From contig NZ_JBBOCA010000001.1 of assembly GCF_038002225.1 (NCBI RefSeq), positions 1,240,001-1,304,000 of the forward strand: DNA of 64,000 bases. Direction: 5' to 3'. This document shows, piece after piece, positions 25,853-34,030 of this stretch. Each line of letters opens with the position of its first letter. Position 1 is the first letter of the stretch. The notes beneath the pieces are model-generated. The model ran no database searches. It worked only from the letters and a program-made list of their open reading frames with translations, and was not told the DNA's origin. The stretch is from Paenibacillus sp. FSL R7-0204. Lineage in GTDB: Bacteria; Bacillota; Bacilli; Paenibacillales; Paenibacillaceae. The position numbers and the translations under genes are program-made.

Positions 25853-25981
25853 AAGGCGTACCTGCTTTCTGTAGCCTGAATCAGGCTTTATTGAAATATA
25901 AGACATGCATAAATAGGGAGCGGCCAGCTACGGAAGATGTGGCCGCTCCCTTCAATGTATAATCAGCCTGAACATCCGGGA

Positions 25982-26506
25982 TTAATAAGAGGATTTAACT
26001 TCGTCCTTGGCATCCTTCGCTGCGCCTGCGATTTCCTTGGAAGCGTCCTTCGCCTTGTCGGCAACCTCTTTGGAGGTATCCTTGGCTTCAACCGCTATGT
26101 CCTGGGAGGCGTCCTTAACGCTGCCCGTGATGTCCTTGGAGGCATCGCTTACCGTTTCACCAATCTTTTTGCCGGTTTCCGCCAGAGTAGCTGCAATTTG
26201 TTGCTTGCTGTCACTGACGGTGGTGAAGATATCGGAGGCCTTGGCCGATACGGTGCCTGCCAGGTCTGTAGCTTTTTCACCTACGGTCGTAGCAATCGTC
26301 TTGGTCTTGTCAGTTACGGCTCCCGCAACCTCTTTTGTCTTATCCGTAGCTACTGTGAGCTTATCGGACAGGTCACTGCGCATCTCGCGTCCAGGCTTTG
26401 GTGCGAATAGCAATGCTGCCGCCGCTCCTAAGAGTCCGCCGATGAAGATCCCTTTTAAGAATGTGCCGCCGCTTTCTACCGGATATTCCTTCTCTGCTTT
26501 ATTCAT
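25982..26506 (-). CDS. ytxH: YtxH-domain general stress protein
   Basis: 174 residues. The N-terminal YtxH domain is a Gly-rich membrane segment (FLKGIFIGGLLGAAAALLFA) followed by PKPGREMRSDL. The rest is an 11-residue-periodic, Lys/Asp/Ala-rich repeat region (for example KDASKEIAGAAKDAKDE), like LEA or apolipoprotein-type amphipathic helices linked to desiccation or salt stress. AAGGAG lies 9 bases before the ATG; an in-frame TTG two codons upstream is less likely. A SigB-like promoter lies upstream. Confidence 0.85.
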   Translation of the reverse strand: MNKAEKEYPVESGGTFLKGIFIGGLLGAAAALLFAPKPGREMRSDLSDKLTVATDKTKEVAGAVTDKTKTIATTVGEKATDLAGTVSAKASDIFTTVSDSKQQIAATLAETGKKIGETVSDASKDITGSVKDASQDIAVEAKDTSKEVADKAKDASKEIAGAAKDAKDEVKSSY

Positions 26507-26572
26507 TATCAATCACTCCTTGTCAGAATTGTTATTCAAATTCAGGTGAGCCTGAATGTTCTTACTTCGTAT

Positions 26573-26598
26573 ATACACTTTGGGCTATGTGCTGAAAC
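26573..26598 (-). promoter_or_regulatory. Candidate SigB promoter of ytxH
   Basis: On the minus strand GTTTCA (26598-26593), 14 bases and GTGTAT (26578-26573) resemble the SigB consensus, with one mismatch in each box. The -35 box and spacer length equal those of the rsbV promoter. Confidence 0.5.
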
Positions 26599-26830
26599 AG
26601 CGGAATAGCTTGGCAAAGATTGCCGGAGGATAAGGGAGCATCCCAGCCCAAAAGGTGTTTTTTTTATAACTAAATGGATGAATATGCGGCTTTACAAGTT
26701 TGATTGATCACGAAGGGAAGGGGGTAAGAAATAGATAATTATAGCGCCTATATACATCTCATATTAAGGAGCATTCATTCCCCGTCTAGGATATTGATAA
26801 AATAACAACATCTTATGGAGGTGCAGCATT

Positions 26831-27550
26831 ATGATTAAAGTAGTCACAGCAGCCGAGCGTCATACTTCGAATAGAGAATGGATACACAGTGAATTCAGCT
26901 TCTCCTTTGCCGATTACGATGATCCCAGCAACGCCCACTTTGGTGCCCTGCTGGCGCATAACGACAATGAATTGAAGCCAGAGCAGGGCATGCATGAGCA
27001 CCCGCATCATGATCTGGAGATTATCACTTATGTGGTATCCGGTGTGCTGAAGCATCAGGATGATCTGGGAAATCATGCAGATCTGCAGGCAGGCAGTGTA
27101 CAGCTGATGAGCGCAGGAACAGGCATTAATCATTCAGAGACGAATCCGTCGGACCATGTGGATGTCCGGTTCCTGCAGATTTGGCTTTTACCCGACCGGC
27201 CCGGCAAGACCCCGAAATGGGATGCCCGGTTCTTTCCGGCCGAGCTTAAGCTCAACCACCTGCTGCCTGTTGCTTCAGGGGAAGGGACTCAGGGCTCGCT
27301 GCAGCTGGACAATGATGTTAACATTTACCTGTCCGTGCTGCAGACAAACCGGGAGCTGCGCTATCCCCAGCAGGAGGAGCGGCGCACTCATCTCTACGTC
27401 ATTTCCGGCAATCTGGAGATCGCGTGCGCAGATGGTGTATTCCAGCTCCAAGAGGGGGATGCGGCGCGCATCCGCAAGAGCTGCGAGCTTACGCTCAAAG
27501 GCATAAGCAGCTCAGGGGATGCAGAATTCATTCTGATTGATCTCCCGTAG
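26831..27550 (+). CDS. Pirin family bicupin protein
   Basis: 239 residues. The N-terminal cupin has the metal ligands of pirins (GMHEHPHHDLEIITYV, then GTGINHSE) and QIWLLPDRPGKTPKW, as in YhhW-type quercetinases. The C-terminal cupin (HLYVISGNLEIA, LQEGDAARI) is less conserved. Related enzymes oxidise flavonols with molecular oxygen; the natural substrate is unknown. TATGGAGGTG lies before the ATG. It is a single gene with a bidirectional terminator after it. Confidence 0.87.
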   Translation: MIKVVTAAERHTSNREWIHSEFSFSFADYDDPSNAHFGALLAHNDNELKPEQGMHEHPHHDLEIITYVVSGVLKHQDDLGNHADLQAGSVQLMSAGTGINHSETNPSDHVDVRFLQIWLLPDRPGKTPKWDARFFPAELKLNHLLPVASGEGTQGSLQLDNDVNIYLSVLQTNRELRYPQQEERRTHLYVISGNLEIACADGVFQLQEGDAARIRKSCELTLKGISSSGDAEFILIDLP

Positions 27551-27590
27551 CCGCCGGAGCATGACAGTAAGATTATTATTGCAGCACACA

Positions 27591-27644
27591 AAAGCCCTTC
27601 AGCTTCAACGTCCCGTCTTACGGACAATGAAGCTGAAGGGCTTT
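27591..27644. terminator. Bidirectional terminator between pirin and UPF0435 genes
   Basis: A 17-bp perfect stem (27591-27607 with 27628-27644), AAAGCCC...GGGCTTT at the base, serves both convergent genes. Confidence 0.88.
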
Positions 27645-27667
27645 CCCTTGTATACCAACTGCTGGTG

Positions 27668-27892
27668 CTATTTCTTGCGCAGGCGGCCAAGCTCTGAGAC
27701 GAGCGCCTCCACCTGGGAGATACTGAGCCGGTCACTGCCCATCGCAACCTCGTATATATCCTGGATATCCTCATACTGCTCCACTGAGAAGGCTGACGCC
27801 TGCATCGCAGCGGCACTGGCCATTTTCAGCTTGTTTTTGATGCCTTCAATCATATATTCAACGTTCTCCTGGCTTGGGTTTGACAAATCCAT
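27668..27892 (-). CDS. UPF0435/DUF1128 protein (YfkK-like)
   Basis: 74 residues, mostly helical: ENVEYMIEGIKNKLKM, FSVEQYEDIQDIYEVA and a C-terminal SISQVEALVSELGRLRKK. It matches the DUF1128 family of small cytoplasmic proteins found in Bacillaceae, function unknown. AGGGAGG precedes the ATG. Confidence 0.85.
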   Translation of the reverse strand: MDLSNPSQENVEYMIEGIKNKLKMASAAAMQASAFSVEQYEDIQDIYEVAMGSDRLSISQVEALVSELGRLRKK

Positions 27893-28056
27893 TGAGTATA
27901 ACCATCCTCCCTGAGTAATATAGAATTTGAACTGGTATAGTTCAAATATCTTATCATGTTTGGGCAGGGGATGACCATTTTTTTGTCCAGATCACGCAAA
28001 CATGTTAAATTAAAGGTAAATATAACAGGCTGCTGAGTGAGAGGGGGAGAGAGTCT

Positions 28057-28584
28057 TTGGCCATCAGAGAAGAAGAGAGCAGAAAACGGCGTAAAATGAA
28101 TGCCGGAGAGCTGGCAGCTTTCTTCCGCGGGATCGCAGACCTGTATTCCGCTGAGCAGCTGACCTTCCTCTGTATCGGAACAGACCGCTCCACCGGAGAT
28201 GCACTGGGGCCGTTGACGGGAAGCCGCCTGCTGGAGTACGGATTCCCCAATGTAACGGGTACGCTTCCGGCGCCCTGTGATGCGGATAATCTGGTTCAGC
28301 GGATAACAGAGATTCCGGAAGGGCAGATTATTATCGCTGTCGATGCCTGCCTGGGACCGCCGGCCGCACTGGGCTGTTATTTTGCGGCAGCGCAGCCGCT
28401 GCGTCCGGCAGAATCGGTAGGAGGACTCCTGCCTGCTGTAGGGAATTACAGTCTGGCGGCGATCGTTGATGTGAATAGTCCCCGTCCTTACCGGACCATA
28501 CAGACTACCCCGCTCTACCGGGTAATGGTTATGGCAGATCAGATTGCCAAGGCAGCCGCCCAGGGATTCGGTCTTACGGATTGA
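28057..28584 (+). CDS. yyaC: YyaC family sporulation protein (Gpr-like protease fold)
   Basis: 175 residues. FLCIGTDRSTGDALGPLTGS and IIIAVDACLG are the conserved DUF1256 motifs of the germination-protease-like fold. VGGLLPAVGNYSLAAIVD follows. In B. subtilis yyaC is a sporulation gene. The start is TTG, supported by AGGGGGAGAG; the first ATG is 13 codons later and has no ribosome site. Confidence 0.88.
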   Translation: MAIREEESRKRRKMNAGELAAFFRGIADLYSAEQLTFLCIGTDRSTGDALGPLTGSRLLEYGFPNVTGTLPAPCDADNLVQRITEIPEGQIIIAVDACLGPPAALGCYFAAAQPLRPAESVGGLLPAVGNYSLAAIVDVNSPRPYRTIQTTPLYRVMVMADQIAKAAAQGFGLTD

Positions 28585-28652
28585 GAGCGTTTCAAATCAG
28601 CCTGTTCTAGCTTATTAATATAGACCACTACATAGGAAGAGGGTAAGCAGCC

Positions 28653-29438
28653 ATGGAAAATGTTCGATGCGAGGGAAGCAACATCTGCTACAGTGATCAA
28701 GGCAAAGGGGATGTAATCGTACTGTTGCATGGATTCTGCGGGAGTGCCGAGTACTGGGAAAAGGTGATTCCAAGCCTTACAGCCCATTACCGGGTCATTG
28801 CCCCGGATCTGCGCGGGCACGGGGCTTCGGATGCTCCGCTTGGAGCCTATACCATCGAGCAGATGGCTGATGATGTGCTGTCGCTGCTGAATGCCTTGGA
28901 GATTCCGGAATGTTATCTGCTGGGACATTCGCTCGGAGGCTATATTACCCTGTCGTTTGCCCAGCGCCATGCCTCCCGGTTGAAGGGCTTCGGGCTGATT
29001 CATTCCTCCGGTTATCCGGACAGTGAAGAAGCCAAGGAGAACCGGCTGAAGAGCGTCACCATGATCCAGAGCGAAGGCATTTTTGCTTTTGTGGATCAGC
29101 TGGTGCCTGGACTCTTTGCCCCTGGAGCGGACCCCCGGCTGCTGGAACGTGCCAAGGAGATTGGCTATAAGACTCCGCCGCAAGGCGCGGTTGGCGCATC
29201 CTTGGCGATGCGGGAGCGCCCGGACCGCCGCGATGTGATCTCGGCAACGGCGCTGCCGGTGCTGCTGGTTGCGGGAGCAGAGGATTCGAAGGTGACACCG
29301 GAGCGTACCTTCACCTCAGACAACCGGAACATCACCAAGGTGACGTTGCCGGGTGTAGGCCACATGGGCATGTTCGAAGCACCGGAGCAACTGGCGAAGA
29401 TTATTAAGGATTTCGTTCAGGCCCCTGTGCAGAAGTAA
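28653..29438 (+). CDS. Alpha/beta hydrolase
   Basis: 261 residues. HGFCGSAEYW is the oxyanion-hole region, GHSLGGY holds the nucleophilic Ser, GAEDSK the acidic residue and GVGHMGMFEAP the catalytic His. DLRGHGASDAP is typical of the esterase and haloperoxidase-like group. No specific substrate can be named. It ends at a terminator and may be cotranscribed with the yyaC-like gene, 68 bases upstream. Confidence 0.88.
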   Translation: MENVRCEGSNICYSDQGKGDVIVLLHGFCGSAEYWEKVIPSLTAHYRVIAPDLRGHGASDAPLGAYTIEQMADDVLSLLNALEIPECYLLGHSLGGYITLSFAQRHASRLKGFGLIHSSGYPDSEEAKENRLKSVTMIQSEGIFAFVDQLVPGLFAPGADPRLLERAKEIGYKTPPQGAVGASLAMRERPDRRDVISATALPVLLVAGAEDSKVTPERTFTSDNRNITKVTLPGVGHMGMFEAPEQLAKIIKDFVQAPVQK

Positions 29439-29458
29439 ATTATATCAGGCAATAGGGA

Positions 29459-29503
29459 CAGAAGGCAGCACTTCCGCTCTCCGGCGGGTGCTGCCTTCTG
29501 TTT
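29459..29503. terminator. Terminator between the hydrolase and the MFS gene
   Basis: CAGAAGGCAGCAC (29459-29471) pairs with GTGCTGCCTTCTG (29488-29500), then TTT. It is placed to serve both convergent genes. Confidence 0.8.
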
Positions 29504-29523
29504 GCTGTGCAAATTTATATATT

Positions 29524-30828
29524 TTATTGAAACTTACGGATAGCCGGAACGCACAGCACCAGGGCAACACAGGAGAGGCCCAGGCCGGAAAAAATAATAA
29601 TGGTCGGCACTCCTCCGATCCGGTCGGCCAGCCAGCCGACTAAGATATATCCGACCGGCAGCAGGGCGAAGGACCCGAACATATCCAGACTGGCTACCCG
29701 TCCGAAGGCTTCCTTCGGAACAAGCTCCTGCAGGCTGATCTCCCAGATCAGCCCGAAGATCATTAGTCCGAAGCCTTCTACGGCAAATAAGGTGACAGCT
29801 GCTGCCGGAGTGCCTGCGAACGGGAGCAGCAGCAGAGCAGCCCCACTGATCATGGCGCCGCCGTAAGCCAGGATGCCGCGGTGATACCATTTCGCCCGCA
29901 GGCCGTACAGCAGGCCGGCCGCTATGGCCCCGACACCGGAGAACGTAACGGCCAGGCCATAGAGATAAGGAGGCCAGCCGTGATGGACCTTGAACAGCCA
30001 GGGAAGAAGGACGCTGATTACGCCCGTATAACATATATTGACGAAGCAGAAGGCGAGAATTGTAATCCAGAGCCAGGGCTGGCTGCGCAGAACATGTATT
30101 CCTTCGGCGAAATCCTGCCTCCAGTGCGGAGCGGGAGAGGTCCCGGCAGCAGGCTTAGCCGGGATGTCAGTCTCAGTGGCAGCAGACTGCAGCCGGGTCA
30201 TCATCATCCTGCGCAGATAGACCAGGCAGATGAGGGAGATAAGATAGGTGAAGGCATCAATTCCGAAGCCGAAGCCCGCGGACAGGTGGGTAATCAGCAG
30301 TCCCCCTAACGCGGGACCGATCAGCCGCACGGACTGGGTTGTGATCTGAGTTAAAGAATTCGCTGCTACGCGGATATCCGGAGTGAATACGGTAGCGCGG
30401 ACGGCAGCGTAGGCGGGCTGGAATAAGCCGTCCAGCAGGCCGTAGCAGGCAACAAGTCCATAGAGCAACGGAATGCTCAGCACTCCGGTCAAGGACAGCA
30501 CAGCAGTCGTAATCATAACGATGAACCGGGCAATATCGGCCAGCATCATAATCCGTACACGGTCGTAGCGGTCGACAATATGTCCGGATACCGGCAGCAT
30601 GATTACATTAGGCAGCATGTAGGCGGCCATGACCATCCCCATAATGGTGGTGGAGCCGGTCAGGGAATAGACCAGGACAGGCAGGATAACCATGGTTACC
30701 GAGCTGCCCAAAAAAGAAACTAAATGTCCCAGCCACAGGTAAGGAAAGGCGCGGGATTGCCGGAAAGGGGCGGCGAAGCCCTCAAGCGGATGATGCTTCG
30801 GTTGTCCGGAAGGGCCAGCGGTGCTCAT
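29524..30828 (-). CDS. MFS transporter, EntS/MFS_3-like
   Basis: 434 residues, about 12 membrane helices with a cytoplasmic loop near 220-240. FPYLWLGHLVSFLGSSVTM at the start and GHIVDRYDRVRIMMLADI in loop 2-3 are typical of the MFS_3 group of multidrug and siderophore exporters. Its start is 3 bases after the stop of an ArsR-type regulator, so the pair forms one operon. The regulator probably responds to the exported compound, which is unknown. Confidence 0.88.
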   Translation of the reverse strand: MSTAGPSGQPKHHPLEGFAAPFRQSRAFPYLWLGHLVSFLGSSVTMVILPVLVYSLTGSTTIMGMVMAAYMLPNVIMLPVSGHIVDRYDRVRIMMLADIARFIVMITTAVLSLTGVLSIPLLYGLVACYGLLDGLFQPAYAAVRATVFTPDIRVAANSLTQITTQSVRLIGPALGGLLITHLSAGFGFGIDAFTYLISLICLVYLRRMMMTRLQSAATETDIPAKPAAGTSPAPHWRQDFAEGIHVLRSQPWLWITILAFCFVNICYTGVISVLLPWLFKVHHGWPPYLYGLAVTFSGVGAIAAGLLYGLRAKWYHRGILAYGGAMISGAALLLLPFAGTPAAAVTLFAVEGFGLMIFGLIWEISLQELVPKEAFGRVASLDMFGSFALLPVGYILVGWLADRIGGVPTIIIFSGLGLSCVALVLCVPAIRKFQ

Positions 30829-30831
30829 CTA

Positions 30832-31392
30832 TTAATGTGCCTCCTCTTCCGGCTGCGCAGCAGCATCGGCAGACTGCAGACGGCCCAGCATCACTTCCAC
30901 ACCGTATTCGTCCCCTTCCGTTACCTTGGACTCCCAGGCGGTAATCAGCTCCAGCAGCTCCTGGTGGAATTCCGCAAGCTCCTGAGGAGAGAGAGTAAGT
31001 CTGGTATTGAAATGCCGGGTCTGGTCTTCTTCGCGGAAGTGAAGGCTGCGAAGCGCCTCCGAGTGGAACATCGTACCTTTGGAACGGTAAAATTTCTGGA
31101 TGATTCCTCCTGCGGCTTCTGTACGGACAAGCTCCAGCAGACCGCCCTCATAGAGCTTGACGATATGGTAATGAATATTACCCGGAGTCTTGTTCAGCTT
31201 CTCCGCAACCTGCTTGGATGTAAGCGGCTCTGCCGACAGCGTGTGCATAATCTTAATCCGTAAGGCGCTCTCCAGCAGCTTATCCTGTTCCGGCGTAACG
31301 TTCAAAATCCGGTTGCTTGACTGCAGATCCGGTTGACCTGAAACGGCTGCTGTGATGGAGTCTTGCGTGTTGCCGGTTGGCTTGGTCATCAA
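30832..31392 (-). CDS. ArsR-like winged-helix regulator of the MFS exporter
   Basis: 186 residues. A winged helix (about 38-110: LRIKIMHTLSAEPLTSKQVAEKL, then TPGNIHYHIVKLYEGGLLE) is preceded by a disordered 35-residue extension. The C-terminal part (LTLSPQELAEFHQELLELITAW) is a helical dimerisation domain as in YclB/HTH_20 regulators. There are no Cys metal sites. It probably represses its own operon. The IS element lies about 170 bases upstream of it. Confidence 0.85.
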   Translation of the reverse strand: MMTKPTGNTQDSITAAVSGQPDLQSSNRILNVTPEQDKLLESALRIKIMHTLSAEPLTSKQVAEKLNKTPGNIHYHIVKLYEGGLLELVRTEAAGGIIQKFYRSKGTMFHSEALRSLHFREEDQTRHFNTRLTLSPQELAEFHQELLELITAWESKVTEGDEYGVEVMLGRLQSADAAAQPEEEAH

Positions 31393-31697
31393 TAAACCTC
31401 CTATGTAGGGTCCGTATTAACATGTATACAGTCTGTATCCAATTCGGATCTGCTAAATAGTTCAATCTGCAATACAGATTGGGTAACTGAATTATAGTTC
31501 ATCATTATAGTGTGGTCAAGACTTAACTCCGCACAGTGGCGCCGGAGAGACGAGTGGTTTAACCCTCAGTTGACAGAATTCTCCCATCTTCTTTAAGTGG
31601 GGGATGAATGGAAACGGTCTAATCTACATGGATTCTAACCGCCTAAGATGCTATAATTAAAGTATTCAGTCGTATCTTGGAAAGGTCAGTGAAGTTA

Positions 31698-32099
31698 ATG
31701 AAATTAGATTCAAATAACCATTCAGTGTTCTCCCTTCACTTTCACCTTATTCTAGTCATCAAGTATCGTAGGAAAGTCATTACAGATCCCATATCCGAAC
31801 GTCTGAAAGAGATATTTGCATCCATTCAGCCTACTTACAATGTGACTTTGCAGGAATGGAATCATGACAGGGATCACGTTCATATCCTAATGAAAGCTCA
31901 TCCTAATACCGACATTTCTAAATTTCTCAACGCTTATAAAAGTGCATCATCTAGGTTGATCAAGAAGGAGTTTCCTACCCTCCGAACATCACTTTGGAAA
32001 GAGGCCTTTTGGTCACGCTCCTATTGCTTGCTTACCACGGGTGAAGCGCCAATAGACGTCATTCAAAAATACATCGAAACCCAAGGGGTGAAAGGGTGA
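31698..32099 (+). CDS. tnpA: IS200/IS605 Y1 transposase TnpA
   Basis: 133 residues, normal for the family. The HUH motif is DHVHILMKAH and the catalytic Tyr lies in VIQKYIETQG. FHLILVIKYRRKVI is the usual N-terminal strand. It cuts and joins single-stranded ends of the element. The ATG at 31698 is preferred to a TTG seven codons upstream. It ends 6 bases before tnpB. Confidence 0.92.
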   Translation: MKLDSNNHSVFSLHFHLILVIKYRRKVITDPISERLKEIFASIQPTYNVTLQEWNHDRDHVHILMKAHPNTDISKFLNAYKSASSRLIKKEFPTLRTSLWKEAFWSRSYCLLTTGEAPIDVIQKYIETQGVKG

Positions 32100-32105
32100 T
32101 CGCCA

Positions 32106-33179
32106 TTGCTGAAAGCCTACAAATACCGTATCTATCCAAGCCATGGGCAACAACACTACTTCGCTAAAGTGTTCGGATGCGTTCGCTTCATCTACAACAG
32201 AATGCTTGCAGATAAAATTGAACATTACAAGCAAACGGAAACGATGCTGAGGAATACACCCGCACAATACAAAAAGGAATTCGACTGGCTGAAAGAAGTC
32301 GATAGCCTTGCCTTAGCGAATGCACAACTGAATTTAGACAAGGCTTATCAGAATTTTTTTCGGGACCAGAAAACGGGATTTCCTAAATTCAAGAGCAAGA
32401 AGACGAGTAATCATCGCTTCACAACGAATAACCAAAATGGAACCGTGGCTATAGAGGATGGATATCTTAAGATTCCAAAGCTAAAAACGGGTATTAAAAT
32501 CAAGCTGCACCGCCCATTCGTGGGACTGATCAAATCATGCACGATTTCAAAAACACCAACGGGAAAGTATTATGCTTCCGTATTGGTTGAAACGGATATC
32601 GTCCAGTTGCCCAAAATGCATACGAAGATTGGCGTTGATCTTGGGCTGAAAGACTTTGCTGTGACTTCAAATGGCGAAATCATATCCAATCCTAAATACT
32701 TGCGTACGTCTGAAAAGCGATTAGCGAAGCTGCAAAAGGATGTATCGCGGAAGAAGAAGGGAAGCCATAACCGTCATAAGGCTAGGCTGAAAGCTGCCAA
32801 GTTACATGAAAAAATAGCGAATCAGCGTAAAGACTTCTTGCATAAAACGTCTGCCAAAATGATAAACGAAAACCAAGTTATCGTGATGGAAGACTTACGT
32901 GTAAAGAATATGATGCAGAATCACAAACTTGCAAAAGCGATTAGCGAGGTATCTTGGCGTATGTTCCGTTCGATGCTTGAATATAAGGCTCAATGGTATG
33001 GCAGAGAGCTTATTATTGCCCCTAAGCACTATGCAAGCAGTCAGCTTTGCTCCTGTTGCGGTTATAAGAACGCAGAGGTGAAGAACCTCGCCTTGCGGGA
33101 GTGGACTTGTCCAGAATGTAACGTGCATCATGATCGCGATGTAAACGCTGCTCAAAACCTACTCAAACTAGCCATGTGA
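32106..33179 (+). CDS. tnpB: RNA-guided nuclease TnpB
   Basis: 357 residues, full length for a compact TnpB. N-terminal OrfB/HTH part ([20 protein letters not shown]), RuvC Asp in GVDLGLKDF, Glu in [11 protein letters not shown], zinc ribbon CSCCGYKN and CPECN, and last RuvC Asp in [11 protein letters not shown]. All catalytic residues are present. TnpB uses an RNA from the element's right end to cut DNA at empty target sites. The start is TTG. AT-richer codon use than its neighbours fits a mobile origin. Confidence 0.92.
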   Translation: MLKAYKYRIYPSHGQQHYFAKVFGCVRFIYNRMLADKIEHYKQTETMLRNTPAQYKKEFDWLKEVDSLALANAQLNLDKAYQNFFRDQKTGFPKFKSKKTSNHRFTTNNQNGTVAIEDGYLKIPKLKTGIKIKLHRPFVGLIKSCTISKTPTGKYYASVLVETDIVQLPKMHTKIGVDLGLKDFAVTSNGEIISNPKYLRTSEKRLAKLQKDVSRKKKGSHNRHKARLKAAKLHEKIANQRKDFLHKTSAKMINENQVIVMEDLRVKNMMQNHKLAKAISEVSWRMFRSMLEYKAQWYGRELIIAPKHYASSQLCSCCGYKNAEVKNLALREWTCPECNVHHDRDVNAAQNLLKLAM

Positions 33180-33304
33180 TATGGCAATGATTGGGCTAGG
33201 GACTAGCCTTTGAGCTTGGGTAAACTTGGAGCAGTAGCTTCATTGACCAAGAAGCCGCCACCTCTTAGGTGGATGGTAGTTCACGATGAGTCCAACAGCA
33301 AGCA
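33150..33304 (+). ncRNA. Probable TnpB guide RNA (omega/reRNA) with its guide at the right flank
   Basis: In this family the guide RNA overlaps the 3' end of tnpB and the right end of the element, and its guide is the adjacent host DNA. Here the scaffold would include the ACTAGCC-type stem region near 33197-33212 and the hairpin at 33258-33272. The guide would start at about 33285 (GATGAGTCCAACAGCAAG). The 5' limit is approximate. Confidence 0.5.
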
Positions 33305-33349
33305 GAGGATACAGAAGAGAAGCAACTGCGTAACGAAAGGAGCACGGGT

Positions 33350-34012
33350 ATGTTCCGGAGGGATTATATTGTACGGATGATTGAGGATATGACAGCTATG
33401 GTCGCCAAAGTAATGACCCTGAAGCAGGATAAAAAAACAACGGAAGCCCTGTGGGAAGTGGATGAGCTGCTGATGCGGAATTTTCGCCTGAATTCGCGTC
33501 TGCTTAATTCGTTGTCCGTAGAGGATATTATTGATATGTTTCGTCTTGGAGGGGTGCTTGAGGCTGACAAGCTGCAAGGGGTAGCCCGGCTGCTGAAGGA
33601 GGAAGGCGGGATTTACGCGGCCAAAGGAGACCGGGATGCAGCCCTGTTCAGGGCGATGCGTTCCCTGCATTTATTCATCTATGCCGGTCTTCATGGTGCG
33701 GACCGTGAGCTGCTGAACATGACGGAAGAGGTCAATGAGCTGCTGGAGGAAGTGGAGCCGTACCGCCTTCCCGCCAAGACCGAACGCCTCTTGATGGCTT
33801 ACCACGAATCCCGGGGACATTACGCTAAGGCGGAGAACAGTCTCTACCGGCTCTGGGAGCAGGGGGAGAATGTAGCGGAGGAAGGCCGGGAGCTGTACGG
33901 ACGGCTGCTGCTTTTAAAGCCGGAGCAGTTAGCCCAGGGCAGTCTTCCGCTAGAGGAAGTGCAGCAGGGCATGGAAGAATGGAGCAAGCTTAAGGTTAAT
34001 GCTATAATGTAA
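33350..34012 (+). CDS. DUF6483 family protein, TPR-like helical
   Basis: 220 residues, all helical, starting FRRDYIVRMIEDMTAMVAKVM and containing a repeat-like C-terminal part (ERLLMAYHESRGHYAKAENSLYRLWE). This fits DUF6483, a family of cytoplasmic proteins of unknown function. AAAGGAG precedes the ATG. The right end of the IS element lies only 65 bases upstream, so its original promoter may have been displaced. Confidence 0.72.
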   Translation: MFRRDYIVRMIEDMTAMVAKVMTLKQDKKTTEALWEVDELLMRNFRLNSRLLNSLSVEDIIDMFRLGGVLEADKLQGVARLLKEEGGIYAAKGDRDAALFRAMRSLHLFIYAGLHGADRELLNMTEEVNELLEEVEPYRLPAKTERLLMAYHESRGHYAKAENSLYRLWEQGENVAEEGRELYGRLLLLKPEQLAQGSLPLEEVQQGMEEWSKLKVNAIM

Positions 34013-34030
34013 CGATATTCGGGAGACAAC

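Larger units (their letters stand above)
31563..33284 (+). mobile_element. IS200/IS605-family insertion sequence with tnpA and tnpB
   Basis: The left end has an imperfect hairpin at 31583-31601 (CCCA-CTT/AAG-TGGG), preceded by TTTAA (31558-31562), a plausible target/TAM sequence. The right end has CCACCT-CTT-AGGTGG (33258-33272) and finishes in GTAGTTCAC. There are no terminal inverted repeats and no target duplication, as expected for single-strand Y1 transposition. Both proteins read intact, so the element may be active. Ends are judged by eye and may be off by several bases. Confidence 0.7.

Noticed and set aside
31677..31697. TTG start for TnpA
   Set aside because: The ATG at 31698 begins the conserved N-terminus; the earlier codons add nothing seen in the family.
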